Below, piece by piece: positions 1 through 9,306 of a DNA stretch of 64,000 nucleotides. Numbering within the stretch: the stretch's first letter is position 1; each line of letters starts with the position of its first letter. The position numbers and the translations under genes are program-made. Below the pieces are notes generated by a model, which did not search any database, was not told the origin of the DNA, and saw nothing but the letters and a program-made list of their open reading frames with translations. Source of the DNA: Pseudomonadota bacterium (GTDB taxonomy: Bacteria > Pseudomonadota > Alphaproteobacteria > Caulobacterales > Aquidulcibacteraceae); the NCBI GenBank assembly GCA_020161405.1, contig JAIUOD010000004.1, positions 62,001-126,000 on the forward strand, given 5' to 3'.

Positions 1-27
1 GGGGAATATGTGAAGGGATAAGCCCTC

Positions 28-113
28 AAATCGCCGCCCTCGCTTCGCTCACTTAGCGATTTGTTTTCAATTAGACAAATAATTTCGAAAAGCGTGGTTT
101 TCGAAATTATTTG
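28..113 (+). repeat. Two-hairpin intergenic element, copy 1
   Basis: A first hairpin spans 28-62 (arms AAATCGC and GCGATTT). After 13 bases a perfect 16-bp hairpin follows: arm 76-91, loop GCGTGG at 92-97, arm 98-113. The same layout occurs at 22869-22959, 42256-42350 and 58991-59080, each with a different stem sequence but the same stem length and nearly the same loop. Any gene that this copy would follow lies before the window start. It is downstream of the convergent dxs gene. Confidence 0.75.
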
Positions 114-130
114 GCATTTTTGTTTTTGAT

Positions 131-2047
131 TTACTTCGCGAGCATCTTCACCTGCTCTGCCGCATCTATCCCTAATGCCGTAAGGGCAGTTGTGATTATG
201 CCAGTGGCGTTTAAACCTGCTTCTTCATATTGGATTTCGGGTTTATTGTGGTCTTGGAAAATGTCTGGAAGGTGCATTGTGCGCACTTTTAAGCCGTTTT
301 CCAATAGGCCAGCACCCGCCATATATTGCAGGACGAATGCACCAAAGCCGCCCATTGCGCCTTCTTCGATTGTTATTAAAACTTCGTGGTTTTTGGCAAG
401 TTGTTTGATTAAATCTGTATCAAGTGGTTTGGCAAAACGTGCATCGGCAATAGTGGTTGAAAGGCCAAGTGCACCCAATCTTTGCGCCGCATTTTTTGCT
501 TCTTCAAGGCGTGTTCCAAACGATAATATCGCAATTTTTGAACCTTCAGAAATAATGCGACCTTTGCCAATTTCCAATGGCGCAAGATTTTGTGGCATTT
601 CAACGCCAAAACCATCACCACGCGGATATCTAAACGCACTTGGTGTGTCATCAATTGCATGGGCGGTTGCGGTCATAAGTGCAAGTTCAGCTTCATCGGC
701 GGCGGCCATCAAAATCATATTTGGCAATGCACCCATAAAGCCAATATCAAATGAACCAGCATGGGTTGCGCCATCGGCACCCACAAGCCCTGCCCTATCC
801 ATTGCAAATCGGACAGGAAGTTTTTGTAAGGCAACATCATGGACAACTTGGTCATAGCCGCGTTGTAAGAAGGTTGAATAAATTGCGCAAAATGGTTTCA
901 ACCCATCGGCGGCCATACCCGCCGCAAAGGTAACTGCATGCTGTTCGGCAATACCGACGTCAAACATTCTTGCTGGATGGTGCTTTGAAAATATGTCCAT
1001 GCCTGTGCCTGATGGCATTGCAGCAGTTATGCCCATTATTCTTTCATCATCATGGGCAAGGCGCGCCAAGGTTTCACCAAAAACCTTGGTGTATGATGGA
1101 GCATTGGAAATCGCCTTTGATTGCTCACCGGTGATTACATTGAATTTTTGGACGCCATGATATTTATCGGCAGCATTTTCGGCGGGCGCATAGCCTTTAC
1201 CTTTTTGCGTAACGCAATGAATTAAAACAGGTTTGTTTGAAATATTTTTGGCATTTTCCAAAACTTCAAGCAAAACATCCATATCATGCCCATCAATTGG
1301 GCCAATATAATAAAAGCCAAGTTCTTCAAATAATGTGCCACCTGTTGCCATGCCACGTGCAAATTCTTCGGCCTTTTTGGCGGCATTTTTCATCGGCTCC
1401 GGCAAAACACTTGCCATTTGTTTGCCAACTTTACGAAGTGTTTGATAGCCGCCGCCAGATACAAGTTTTGCCAAATAATTTGACATTGAACCAACAGGGG
1501 GCGCAATCGACATATCATTATCATTCAAAATAACCGTCAATTGACCAGTAGTTTCGGCGGCCTTATTCATTGCCTCATAGGCCATGCCCGCAGTTATTGA
1601 ACCATCGCCAATTACCGCAACAACCTTATTATCTTTTCCAATCTGATCACGTGCCGCACAAAAACCAAGTGCCGCAGAAATCGATGTCGAGGCATGCGCC
1701 GTGCCAAACGGATCATATTCACTTTCGGAGCGTTTTGTAAAACCAGATAGCCCACCACCTTGACGCAATGTCTTCATCCTATCGCGGCGACCAGTAAGAA
1801 TTTTATGGGGATAGGCCTGATGCCCAACATCCCATATGATTATATCATCGGGCGTATCAAAAACATTATGCAATGCCACCGTAAGCTCAACCACGCCAAG
1901 CCCCGCACCTAAATGCCCGCCAGTTTGTGAAACCACATCAATAGTTTCAAGGCGTAATTCATCGGCAATTTGCTGTAATTCTTTTGAATTATAACCTTTT
2001 AAATCGCGCGGTAAGTGAATTTTATCAAGCATTGGGGTGTTGGGCAT
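131..2047 (-). CDS. dxs: 1-deoxy-D-xylulose-5-phosphate synthase
   Basis: Thiamine-diphosphate enzyme that condenses pyruvate and glyceraldehyde 3-phosphate to DXP, the first step of the non-mevalonate isoprenoid pathway and a source of carbon for thiamine and pyridoxal. At 638 residues it is full length. The N-terminal domain carries the TPP/magnesium motif GDGS (residues 147-150) through NDNDMS (175-180), and the later transketolase-like domain has the [15 protein letters not shown] stretch typical of DXS. It is the last gene of a minus-strand run xseB-ispA-dxs, with only 9 bases between ispA and dxs, an order common in Alphaproteobacteria. Co-transcription places the precursor enzyme beside the prenyl synthase that uses its product. 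Confidence 0.97.
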   Translation of the reverse strand: MPNTPMLDKIHLPRDLKGYNSKELQQIADELRLETIDVVSQTGGHLGAGLGVVELTVALHNVFDTPDDIIIWDVGHQAYPHKILTGRRDRMKTLRQGGGLSGFTKRSESEYDPFGTAHASTSISAALGFCAARDQIGKDNKVVAVIGDGSITAGMAYEAMNKAAETTGQLTVILNDNDMSIAPPVGSMSNYLAKLVSGGGYQTLRKVGKQMASVLPEPMKNAAKKAEEFARGMATGGTLFEELGFYYIGPIDGHDMDVLLEVLENAKNISNKPVLIHCVTQKGKGYAPAENAADKYHGVQKFNVITGEQSKAISNAPSYTKVFGETLARLAHDDERIMGITAAMPSGTGMDIFSKHHPARMFDVGIAEQHAVTFAAGMAADGLKPFCAIYSTFLQRGYDQVVHDVALQKLPVRFAMDRAGLVGADGATHAGSFDIGFMGALPNMILMAAADEAELALMTATAHAIDDTPSAFRYPRGDGFGVEMPQNLAPLEIGKGRIISEGSKIAILSFGTRLEEAKNAAQRLGALGLSTTIADARFAKPLDTDLIKQLAKNHEVLITIEEGAMGGFGAFVLQYMAGAGLLENGLKVRTMHLPDIFQDHNKPEIQYEEAGLNATGIITTALTALGIDAAEQVKMLAK

Positions 2048-2056
2048 TTTTTTACC

Positions 2057-2953
2057 TTATGATTGCCGAACTTCGATTTTATCAATTAAATTTGCCAGAA
2101 TTTCGGCTTTAGTACCAAAAATACGCAAATGTCCCTTCGCCTGCTCGCAAAGGATTTTCACCCTTTCCTTTGCAGGTTCAAGGCCTAATAAACTAACAAA
2201 TGTGGCTTTTCCATGATTTGCATCTTTATTTACTGCTTTACCAACTTTTTTTACATCGCCAATTGTATCCAAAATGTCGTCAGTGATCTGGAAAGCAAGG
2301 CCAAAATCATGAGCAAAACCAATTAATGCATGTGTGGCCTCTGTGCTTGCACGGCCCAAAATCGCACCTGCTTCTACGGCATATTGAAAAAGCCCACCAG
2401 TTTTAAGTCGCTGCATACGCGTTACGGCCGCTATATCATCGCCCAAATTTTGGGCATACATATCCATAATTTGACCGCCAACCATACCCTTAGCACCCGC
2501 CGCATGGGCAAGTTTGCCAACAAGTGAAATTCTAATATGCGGATCCATATGGGTTTGTTCATCAGCTATAATATCAAACGCCAGTGTCAAAAGTGCATCA
2601 CCTGCAAGAAGTGCAATCGCCTCATTATATGCTTTGTGGGTTGTTGGCTGCCCACGGCGTAAATCATCATTATCCATGCATGGTAAATCATCATGAACTA
2701 ATGAATAACAATGCACACATTCAAGCGCCGCACCAACCCGCAAAAGTGCGCGCTCATCCACATCAAAAAGCCGACCTGTCTGCAAAACTAAAAAAGACCT
2801 TAAACATTTACCATTTCCAAGCGCGGCATAACGCATCGCACTCATAAGTTCTGATTCAGGGCCTTGAACAGGCGGCAATAATGCATCAAGCGCAACTGTT
2901 ATACGATCGGCATTCTCGTTAAGTAGTGTTTCTAATTGCGCATTGACTGGCAT
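2057..2953 (-). CDS. ispA: Farnesyl/geranylgeranyl diphosphate synthase
   Basis: Short-chain prenyltransferase that adds isopentenyl diphosphate to allylic diphosphates. The first Asp-rich motif DDLPCMD is at residues 88-94 followed by NDDLRRG, and the second, DDILD, is at 225-229; both bind the magnesium-diphosphate. The bacterial-type spacing (two extra residues in the first motif) fits FPP or GGPP synthase. At 298 residues it is the usual size. Exact product chain length cannot be read from sequence by eye. It sits 3 bases after xseB and 9 bases before dxs, so an operon is likely. Confidence 0.93.
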   Translation of the reverse strand: MPVNAQLETLLNENADRITVALDALLPPVQGPESELMSAMRYAALGNGKCLRSFLVLQTGRLFDVDERALLRVGAALECVHCYSLVHDDLPCMDNDDLRRGQPTTHKAYNEAIALLAGDALLTLAFDIIADEQTHMDPHIRISLVGKLAHAAGAKGMVGGQIMDMYAQNLGDDIAAVTRMQRLKTGGLFQYAVEAGAILGRASTEATHALIGFAHDFGLAFQITDDILDTIGDVKKVGKAVNKDANHGKATFVSLLGLEPAKERVKILCEQAKGHLRIFGTKAEILANLIDKIEVRQS

Positions 2954-2956
2954 TTA

Positions 2957-3214
2957 TTAGCTTCCTTGGTCAAAGGTTTCAGTTTTAATGCCATTTTGGG
3001 TTTCAACAATTTGATCAACCCGCATTTGTGCCGCTTTAAGCATATTTTCGCAATGCGCTTTTAATGCTGCGCCGCGTTCGAAAAAGCCTATTGACGCTTC
3101 TAATGGAACGTCCCCCGCCTCTAATTTTCGGGTCAAATCTTCAAGCTCTTTAAGGGCTAGTTCAAAACTTAATTTAGAAATATCGTCTGTTTTTATTTCT
3201 TCTGAATGACTCAT
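2957..3214 (-). CDS. xseB: Exodeoxyribonuclease VII small subunit
   Basis: Small helical subunit of exonuclease VII, which with XseA degrades single-stranded DNA. The 85-residue product has the family core LSFELALKELEDLTRKLE (residues 15-32) followed by a helix with a FERG motif. The start has a clear ribosome site (GGAG, 8 bases before ATG). It is the first gene of xseB-ispA-dxs, an order widely conserved in Proteobacteria. The large subunit gene xseA is not in the window. Confidence 0.93.
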   Translation of the reverse strand: MSHSEEIKTDDISKLSFELALKELEDLTRKLEAGDVPLEASIGFFERGAALKAHCENMLKAAQMRVDQIVETQNGIKTETFDQGS

Positions 3215-3293
3215 AAAATTGCTCCGAATTCTATTTAGACGCCATTCAATTCATGAGCAACTAATCTTACATATTTTTCTAAATTGCAGGCAG

Positions 3294-3980
3294 TTAATCG
3301 TGCTTTTGATAAATACGATAAGACCAATGCCAATCGCCACCATCTTCAATGCATTTATAGCCCAATAATTTCAAGTAAGGGCGCATCATACGGTTAAACC
3401 AACCATGCGCAAAAAGTGCAATTGTTCCATGTTCTTGCGCCAAAGAATCCAATTTACCTGCCGCACTTTGTGCACGAGCTTTGGCTTCATCATGGCTTTC
3501 AGCACCTAAATTTAAACCCACAAACCATGTGCAACGCGATATAAAACCCCAAATTTTCGGGCGAAATTTAACAAAATCTGGTAATGGTGGGGGTGGTAAT
3601 GGTGCTTCTATATAAATCTCGTCAATTGCAATATTACGTTCACCCGCAACTGCAATCGCTGTTTCATGGGCGCGGCGTAATGGGCTTGAGATAATGAATT
3701 TTGTTTTTGCTACAGCATTAAGCAATTTGCGCGGCGGTTTTTGCCCTTCAGCAAGACCACCCTCATCATATAAATGCCACCAATTTTTATAACCATCGGA
3801 GGTAAGCCAGACTTTGCGGCACAATGCAGGTTTTCCGTGACGACCAATCAAAATAGTCTTCACGCCACTTTTTGTAGAAACAGGCAGCGTTTTTGAAGCT
3901 TTTTCAGAATCTTCAATGTAAGAATTCGTCATTTTATAATTCAAAACCTGCGCATTTTTAAACTGTGACATTAGTGTCAT
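3294..3980 (-). CDS. Histidine phosphatase family protein
   Basis: The RHG motif of the phosphoglycerate-mutase/acid-phosphatase superfamily is near residue 48 (LIGRHGKPA) and a second conserved His sits in FAHGWFN near residue 198. The SPLRRAHETA segment in between supplies the usual Arg/Glu. The 228-residue protein has no signal peptide that I can see, so it is probably cytoplasmic. The first 35 or so residues before the catalytic domain are poorly conserved in look, and the true start could be the second Met (residue 4). Substrate is unknown. It stands alone between xseB and mipZ. Confidence 0.8.
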   Translation of the reverse strand: MTLMSQFKNAQVLNYKMTNSYIEDSEKASKTLPVSTKSGVKTILIGRHGKPALCRKVWLTSDGYKNWWHLYDEGGLAEGQKPPRKLLNAVAKTKFIISSPLRRAHETAIAVAGERNIAIDEIYIEAPLPPPPLPDFVKFRPKIWGFISRCTWFVGLNLGAESHDEAKARAQSAAGKLDSLAQEHGTIALFAHGWFNRMMRPYLKLLGYKCIEDGGDWHWSYRIYQKHD

Positions 3981-4097
3981 TACCCATAAATTGTTTAATC
4001 AAACATTTTATAAAAAGCAAATGACACAATTTTATGAATTCACACAATTAACATTCTTAGATTAAGAATGAAACATACAAAATCATTGTGTTGAATA

Positions 4098-4877
4098 TTA
4101 AATTCCAATCATTGCCAACATATCGCGCAATTCCTGTCTAGCTGCGACATGGCTTATCGACATTGTAATTTCGGGGATTTTTGCCTCTAAATCCAATAAA
4201 GTAAGGCCCATTGGATATAATTCACGGAAAATTACACGCTCTGAAAGCCCTGGAACAATTTTAAAACCAAGGCGTTTTGAAATTGAATCTAATGCGTCGC
4301 CAACTTTGCGTTTATTGCGCGCTTCAACAGTTGAAAGACGATTACGTAATATGAACCATTCAAGGTGCTTTTTATGCTGCATCGCCTTATTTTTACGCGC
4401 TTCCCAAATTTGATTTGCATAAAAATTAAGCCCTGTTACTTCACCGCTTACAGGGTCAACTTTTGCAAGTAGGTCAAAATCAACAAATGAATCATTCATT
4501 GGCGTTATAATTTTATCTGCAAGCCCATGTGCGATTCTTGAAGCCGTTGAATTTGCACCTGGCGTGTCAATTATTAAATAATCATGGGTTGAAACGGCTT
4601 CTTCTATAACGTTTTTTATAAATTCCTCATCTTCAATCTTACTTTCATCAAGTTTGAAAATGTCGGGTTGCGGAAGTTGAATATCTTTAGCCTCTGACCA
4701 TTGTTGACGGTTTTCTAAAAAATGCGCAAAGCTTTGTTGCCTAATATCAAGGTCAAGCACAGCAACATTGTGCCCCGCCTTTAGGGCAGCAATTGCGACA
4801 TGAACCGATATTGTGGATTTACCTGCACCGCCTTTTTCATTGCCAATTGTTATAATTTGCGTCAAAATTGTCCCCAT
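4098..4877 (-). CDS. mipZ: Division-plane positioning ATPase MipZ
   Basis: ParA/MinD-type ATPase that in Caulobacter forms a gradient from the poles through ParB and inhibits FtsZ away from midcell. The deviant Walker A motif NEKGGAGKST starts at residue 13, the switch region DLDIRQQSFAHFLENR matches MipZ, and the segments TPMNDSFVDFDLLAKVDP, RNRLSTVEARNKRK and ERVIFRELYPMGLTLLDL are close to what I remember of Caulobacter MipZ. At 259 residues it is near full length. It lies 40 bases after the upstream secreted protein gene. No strong Shine-Dalgarno is seen before the ATG at 4877. Confidence 0.93.
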   Translation of the reverse strand: MGTILTQIITIGNEKGGAGKSTISVHVAIAALKAGHNVAVLDLDIRQQSFAHFLENRQQWSEAKDIQLPQPDIFKLDESKIEDEEFIKNVIEEAVSTHDYLIIDTPGANSTASRIAHGLADKIITPMNDSFVDFDLLAKVDPVSGEVTGLNFYANQIWEARKNKAMQHKKHLEWFILRNRLSTVEARNKRKVGDALDSISKRLGFKIVPGLSERVIFRELYPMGLTLLDLEAKIPEITMSISHVAARQELRDMLAMIGI

Positions 4878-4917
4878 TAATGGTTTTTAGAATCATTATT
4901 AATGGTAATTTGCGAAA

Positions 4918-6003
4918 CTATTTATGCGCGCGCAAGGAACATGAACACTTAGCTGCAGATTTTTTAGTTGAACCAACCTTTACCCTTTTAACAGGTTTAG
5001 CTTTTTTCTTTTCAACTTTAGGCTTTTCATCATCTTCAATTTTTGTCGAAACAATTGGCGTTTCTTGAATATTTTCCATATTTTGCGCGATTAAAAGCCT
5101 TGGATTTGAACCTTCAACACCATCGCTTGTAATTGTAATTGGGCGATTTTGCGGCTCATAGGAAATTTTTGCGCCTGGCCAAACTGGGCGCGGCTTAAAA
5201 GCGCGCGAATTTGGATCTTGCTGCATTTCTTGTGCTTGATATTCTTCTTTATATTGTGGGGCATTTGGCAAAGTATCAAGCTTGCGCGATAATTCAAACA
5301 ATTGCTCACGTGCAGGTTTTACCCATTCAGGGTCGGCAGCATTGGCGCGCGCCAATTTATCGCTTACATTTTTTAAAACCACATCGGTCGGTTGATTTTT
5401 TCTGTCTTTATCAACCCATGGCAAAGTATTCGCTAATGACCTTGGGGCATCATGAATTATTGCGGTTTTGGTATCTTGATATATTGCCTTTATCGGTCCA
5501 CGATTTGCCATATATTCAGGTGATGTGTTTACATGCGCCCGAAGCGGCGGCCTTTCACTTTTCACAAAGATTTGGCGCTGTTTAGTTTTATCTTTTTTCC
5601 CAATTGCAAATAATGAGCGCTTTTTCTCTTCAACAGGTTTTGAAGCTATAATTTTATCATTATGCCCTAATGAACTGATATTATTTGTATTTATTGGATT
5701 GTTAATCGCAATAGGTTTTTCAACAATTGTTATTTGCTGTGGCAAAATTTCGCCAAGTTTTACATTTTCTGGATTTGAAATTGTTTGCGTTTTTGGCGCA
5801 ACAGGTGTTGCATCATGAGTAATTGGCGGCGCTTTAATGGGCGTATCATAAATTATTGTTGTGACCCTATTCCCCTCAATATTGGCTTTGTTTTGTTCAG
5901 TCTGTGCCGTCGTGAACGAGCCGAAAGATTGCGCATTTGCGCCATTTGCAGACATGATAAATGCAATAATCAAAAAAGATGGGGCAAGTTTTTGGTATTT
6001 CAT
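4918..6003 (-). CDS. Secreted Pro/Lys-rich protein of unknown function upstream of mipZ
   Basis: I do not recognise a family. The 361-residue product begins with a clear signal peptide (basic start, hydrophobic core, cleavage near ANGANAQS at residues 20-27). The middle is rich in Asn, Pro and Thr and looks disordered. A more ordered-looking stretch lies near residues 200-310 (helical segment ADPEWVKPAREQLFELSRKL, then PVWPGAKISYEPQNRPI). The C-terminus is a very basic Lys-rich tail ending CSCSLRAHK. The tail looks unsuited to the outer membrane, so periplasmic or envelope location is a guess. It is 40 bases upstream of mipZ on the same strand, so they may be co-transcribed. Confidence 0.7.
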   Translation of the reverse strand: MKYQKLAPSFLIIAFIMSANGANAQSFGSFTTAQTEQNKANIEGNRVTTIIYDTPIKAPPITHDATPVAPKTQTISNPENVKLGEILPQQITIVEKPIAINNPINTNNISSLGHNDKIIASKPVEEKKRSLFAIGKKDKTKQRQIFVKSERPPLRAHVNTSPEYMANRGPIKAIYQDTKTAIIHDAPRSLANTLPWVDKDRKNQPTDVVLKNVSDKLARANAADPEWVKPAREQLFELSRKLDTLPNAPQYKEEYQAQEMQQDPNSRAFKPRPVWPGAKISYEPQNRPITITSDGVEGSNPRLLIAQNMENIQETPIVSTKIEDDEKPKVEKKKAKPVKRVKVGSTKKSAAKCSCSLRAHK

Positions 6004-6037
6004 GCCCCAATATTAAATCAATAGGGTAAATGATGAC

Positions 6038-6934
6038 TTAAGTTTTTTGCCTTGCCCGATGTTCTTCTTTTATCATTTTTGAAGTTTTGCGGCTATTATC
6101 TGGTGTCCAACCTGGTGGGCCGAATAAGAAATTTTTCGCGCTTGATATGCCTTTAGATTTTATGTCTTTGAAAATTCCAATCCATTCGTGGAAGCCAATA
6201 ATGAATGGGTTAAAAGTTCCAAGATTTGAAACAATGCCATATTTTGGCTTTTCGGTTTCAGGGATAAAGGTTCCAAAAATCTTGTCCCAAATAATTAGAA
6301 CGCCTGCGTAATTTTTGTCCAAATATTCGGGGTTTGTAGCGTGGTGAACGCGATGATGGCTTGGGGTGTTAAACACCGCCTCGAACCATTTTGGCATTTT
6401 ATCAATTGCCTCTGTGTGAATCCAAAATTGATAGACAAGGCTTAGACCTTGGAAAAAGAATATAATGGATGGGTGAATGCCCAAAAATGCCAATGGCACC
6501 CAAAATAAGAAGCCAAGCGCCAAATTCCCTGTCCAAGTTTGGCGAAGGGCGGTTGATAAATTATAATGCTGACTTGAATGATGAATTACGTGTGACGCCC
6601 AAAAAAAGCGCACTTCATGCCCAATTCTATGAACCCAATAATAAGTTAAATCTTCAAGGAAGAAACATGCAATGAATACAGGCAGCGTTACGCCAATATC
6701 AAATAATCTATGCTGATAGGCAAAAATCATTGTGGCAACAATCATGCCATGCATTATTATTGAAACAATTTGATTACCAAGCCCCATTGCCAATGATGCC
6801 ATTGTATCCTTGGTTTCATAGGAAATATTTTTATTCCAGCGTGAATAAAGCATTTCCCCAATCACTGAAATCGCAAAAAGCGGAACCGCCCATTCAACGG
6901 GGTCGGGTAAATTTAATGGAATAAATTCTTTCAT
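6038..6934 (-). CDS. Sterol desaturase / fatty acid hydroxylase family membrane protein
   Basis: Di-iron membrane oxidase of the fatty-acid-hydroxylase superfamily, which uses oxygen to hydroxylate or desaturate lipid-like substrates. The eight-histidine signature is complete: HRIGH (about residue 102), HHSSQH (about 117) and HHRVHH (about 193). Four or more hydrophobic segments surround these motifs, putting the active site on the cytoplasmic membrane face. Length of 298 residues is typical. The substrate cannot be told; bacterial relatives act on ornithine lipids, carotenoids or sterol-like molecules. Its start codon abuts the stop of the preceding small gene, so translation may be coupled. 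Confidence 0.88.
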   Translation of the reverse strand: MKEFIPLNLPDPVEWAVPLFAISVIGEMLYSRWNKNISYETKDTMASLAMGLGNQIVSIIMHGMIVATMIFAYQHRLFDIGVTLPVFIACFFLEDLTYYWVHRIGHEVRFFWASHVIHHSSQHYNLSTALRQTWTGNLALGFLFWVPLAFLGIHPSIIFFFQGLSLVYQFWIHTEAIDKMPKWFEAVFNTPSHHRVHHATNPEYLDKNYAGVLIIWDKIFGTFIPETEKPKYGIVSNLGTFNPFIIGFHEWIGIFKDIKSKGISSAKNFLFGPPGWTPDNSRKTSKMIKEEHRARQKT

Positions 6935-7297
6935 TTATTTGCCCCTTACCGTCAAAACACCCGAAAAATCAGGGAATGTTATATCATTGAAACTTATTTT
7001 TGTTTGATTTTCATTTTGACTAATTTGCGCATTAGTAATGCCGCGAATTGCAATTTCATCGCCCATTGATTTAGCAAAAAATAATTCGCCATTCTTACCT
7101 TTAATAAGCGCGCAATTGCCATTTTCACTTATAAGAATTTCAGATAAGTCAAAATCAGGTGAAGCTGAATGAATAACATCATAAACATCATCAAAACTAT
7201 TTATTTTACGGCTTTTATTTTGCCCAAGCGCATATGATGCAATACCAATTGCACCAACGGCGGCAAAGCCCATTATAAGTGAACCAAAATTTGCCAT
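6935..7297 (-). CDS. Small membrane-anchored protein of unknown function
   Basis: I do not recognise the family. The 120-residue product has one N-terminal hydrophobic segment (about residues 4-26, glycine rich) and a soluble remainder of alternating beta-like segments (for example FDLSEILISENGNCALIKGKNGELFFAKS). It is packed exactly between mccA and the sterol-desaturase gene: its ATG at 7297 adjoins the mccA stop and its own stop adjoins the next start. Tight packing suggests co-transcription with the leucine catabolic gene mccA, but gives no function. Confidence 0.7.
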   Translation of the reverse strand: MANFGSLIMGFAAVGAIGIASYALGQNKSRKINSFDDVYDVIHSASPDFDLSEILISENGNCALIKGKNGELFFAKSMGDEIAIRGITNAQISQNENQTKISFNDITFPDFSGVLTVRGK

Positions 7298-9286
7298 CTA
7301 ACCCAACTTTACCAATAAATCGCCAAGTTTGGTTTGTGCGTTCAAACTTGCGCTCATTTCAATGATTTCGCCATCCATTTGGGCGCTAAGTGAATGTTCC
7401 ATTTTCATGGCTTCAAGCACTACAATAACTTGCCCTTTTTTGACTTTATCACCTAATACATTATTTATTGCAACAATTTTCCCTGGCAGGTTTGCAACGA
7501 TTTCATCATTATGTGCTGCGGCAGTTTCTTTACCAAAATGATTTGGTTTTTCGAAAATATAATGTTCGCCATCGATGAAAAGGCTAGTGGAATTGTCGTT
7601 GACAATTATATCAATATACGAACCATTAAATTTTGAATCATTTTGGAAACAAAACATATTTTCTATTTCATAATCATAAGTTTTAATATTATTTTTTAAA
7701 ATTGAAAATACATCGCCATTGGTGTTTTTTGCCCTAAGCTCGCTGCCATTTGAAGAAACAGAAACCACTTGAACTGCATCATTTATTTTAAATGAAAATT
7801 TTGAAACTTGCCCCGAATTAACTCTAAAATTGCCAAAGTTTTTGAATGACGCATTATCCAAGCCTGCATGATGATAATTTGCCATCGCAGCAAGTCCAAT
7901 AATTTCAATCTCTTCTATTGCTTTGCGTTTTAATGCTTCAATATTCTCATCTATTATCGCAGTATAAAGATTGGCATTTTCAAAATCTTCCAAATCTAAA
8001 ATACGTTTTACAAAACCGCCATTATTGGCAAAACCGCGATAATTTGCGCCCATTAATCGTGATTTTAATTCATCAATCGCGCTTTCACGACTATAGCCCC
8101 AACAAATTACTTTCTCGATTAGTGAATCATAATTTGATGGAATAATATCGCCCTGTTCAAAGCCATAATCAACGCGAACCCCGATATTATCAATATCATC
8201 CCGATAAAAACGCCCCGAACTTGGCATGAAATTATTATTTGGGTCTTCGGCAACGATGCGCGCCTCTATGGCATGGCCTTGGCATTTGATTTCATCTTGC
8301 GAAAGTGGAAGTTTTTCGCCATTGGCCACGCGAATTTGCCATTCAACCAAATCAAGATTTGTGATTAATTCGGTAACAGGATGTTCAACCTGAAGGCGGG
8401 TATTCATTTCCAAGAACCAGAAACCATCAAGTTTTGGTATTCCATTGCCATCAACAATAAATTCAATTGTTCCCGCACCTTGATAATTAACCTGTTTTGC
8501 AAGTTTACAGGCCGCATCAAACATTGCAGTGCGCACATCTTGCGGTAAATTTGGCGCGGGCGCTTCTTCAATAAGCTTTTGACGGCGCCTTTGCACCGAA
8601 CAATCACGCTCAAAAAGATGCACAATATTTCCATGACTATCGCCAAAAACCTGCACTTCAATGTGGCGCGGTTTTAACACCAATTTTTCAAGCATTACCC
8701 TATCATCATTAAAGGCCGATTTGGCCTCACGCATTGCGCTTTCAAGGGCTTTTTCAAAGCCATCAATATCGTCAACTTGGCGAATACCGCGCCCGCCGCC
8801 CCCTGCGATTGCTTTAATCAAAAGTGGGAAGCCAATTTTTTGCGCCTCGCTTTTTAAATGCTTAACTTCCTGATTATCGCCCATATAACCCGGCAAAACA
8901 GGCACATTAGCCGCAATTGCAATTTGTTTGGCGCTATCTTTCAAGCCCATTGCCTCAATCGCATCAGGGCTTGCGCCAATGAAAACAATGCCATTTTCGG
9001 CGCAAGTTTTGGCAAAAACTGGGTTTTCTGATAGAAAGCCATAGCCAGGGTGAATTGCCTGCGCACCCGATTTTTGGGCAATTTCAATGATTTTTTCAAT
9101 GTTCAAATATGTGCTTTGGGCATCCACGCCATCAAGCGGATAAGCAGCATCCGCAAGCCGTACAAAGCGCGCATTTTCATCAACATCCGAATAAATAGCA
9201 ATGGTTTTTATTCCCATGCTTTTTGCGGTTTTAATTATTCGACATGCGATTTCGCCGCGATTGGCGATTAAAATTGTTTCAAACAT
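7298..9286 (-). CDS. mccA: Methylcrotonyl-CoA carboxylase alpha (biotin) subunit
   Basis: Biotin carboxylase plus biotin carrier subunit of 3-methylcrotonyl-CoA carboxylase in leucine degradation. The N-terminus ETILIANRGEIACRII is the classic biotin carboxylase start, the ATP-grasp glycine loop is seen as KAIAGGGGRGIR, and the C-terminal biotinyl domain has EAMKMEH with the target lysine near residue 628. I chose ATG at 9286, 12 codons inside the longest frame, because GGGAGG lies 4 bases before it and the longer frame would run into the upstream hydratase gene. At 662 residues it is full length. Assignment to methylcrotonyl rather than propionyl or acetyl CoA rests on the neighbouring mccB, hydratase and ivd. 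Confidence 0.92.
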   Translation of the reverse strand: MFETILIANRGEIACRIIKTAKSMGIKTIAIYSDVDENARFVRLADAAYPLDGVDAQSTYLNIEKIIEIAQKSGAQAIHPGYGFLSENPVFAKTCAENGIVFIGASPDAIEAMGLKDSAKQIAIAANVPVLPGYMGDNQEVKHLKSEAQKIGFPLLIKAIAGGGGRGIRQVDDIDGFEKALESAMREAKSAFNDDRVMLEKLVLKPRHIEVQVFGDSHGNIVHLFERDCSVQRRRQKLIEEAPAPNLPQDVRTAMFDAACKLAKQVNYQGAGTIEFIVDGNGIPKLDGFWFLEMNTRLQVEHPVTELITNLDLVEWQIRVANGEKLPLSQDEIKCQGHAIEARIVAEDPNNNFMPSSGRFYRDDIDNIGVRVDYGFEQGDIIPSNYDSLIEKVICWGYSRESAIDELKSRLMGANYRGFANNGGFVKRILDLEDFENANLYTAIIDENIEALKRKAIEEIEIIGLAAMANYHHAGLDNASFKNFGNFRVNSGQVSKFSFKINDAVQVVSVSSNGSELRAKNTNGDVFSILKNNIKTYDYEIENMFCFQNDSKFNGSYIDIIVNDNSTSLFIDGEHYIFEKPNHFGKETAAAHNDEIVANLPGKIVAINNVLGDKVKKGQVIVVLEAMKMEHSLSAQMDGEIIEMSASLNAQTKLGDLLVKLG

Positions 9287-9306
9287 TGAGCCTCCCAACT
9301 CATGTA

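Noticed and set aside
111..857. 248-codon frame opposite dxs
   Set aside because: dxs is a full-length conserved gene on the other strand; the opposite frame has the bias expected of a shadow.
4052..4070. CATTCTTA/TAAGAATG palindrome as mipZ terminator
   Set aside because: The stem is AT-rich and lacks a convincing T-run; I kept it out of the feature list.
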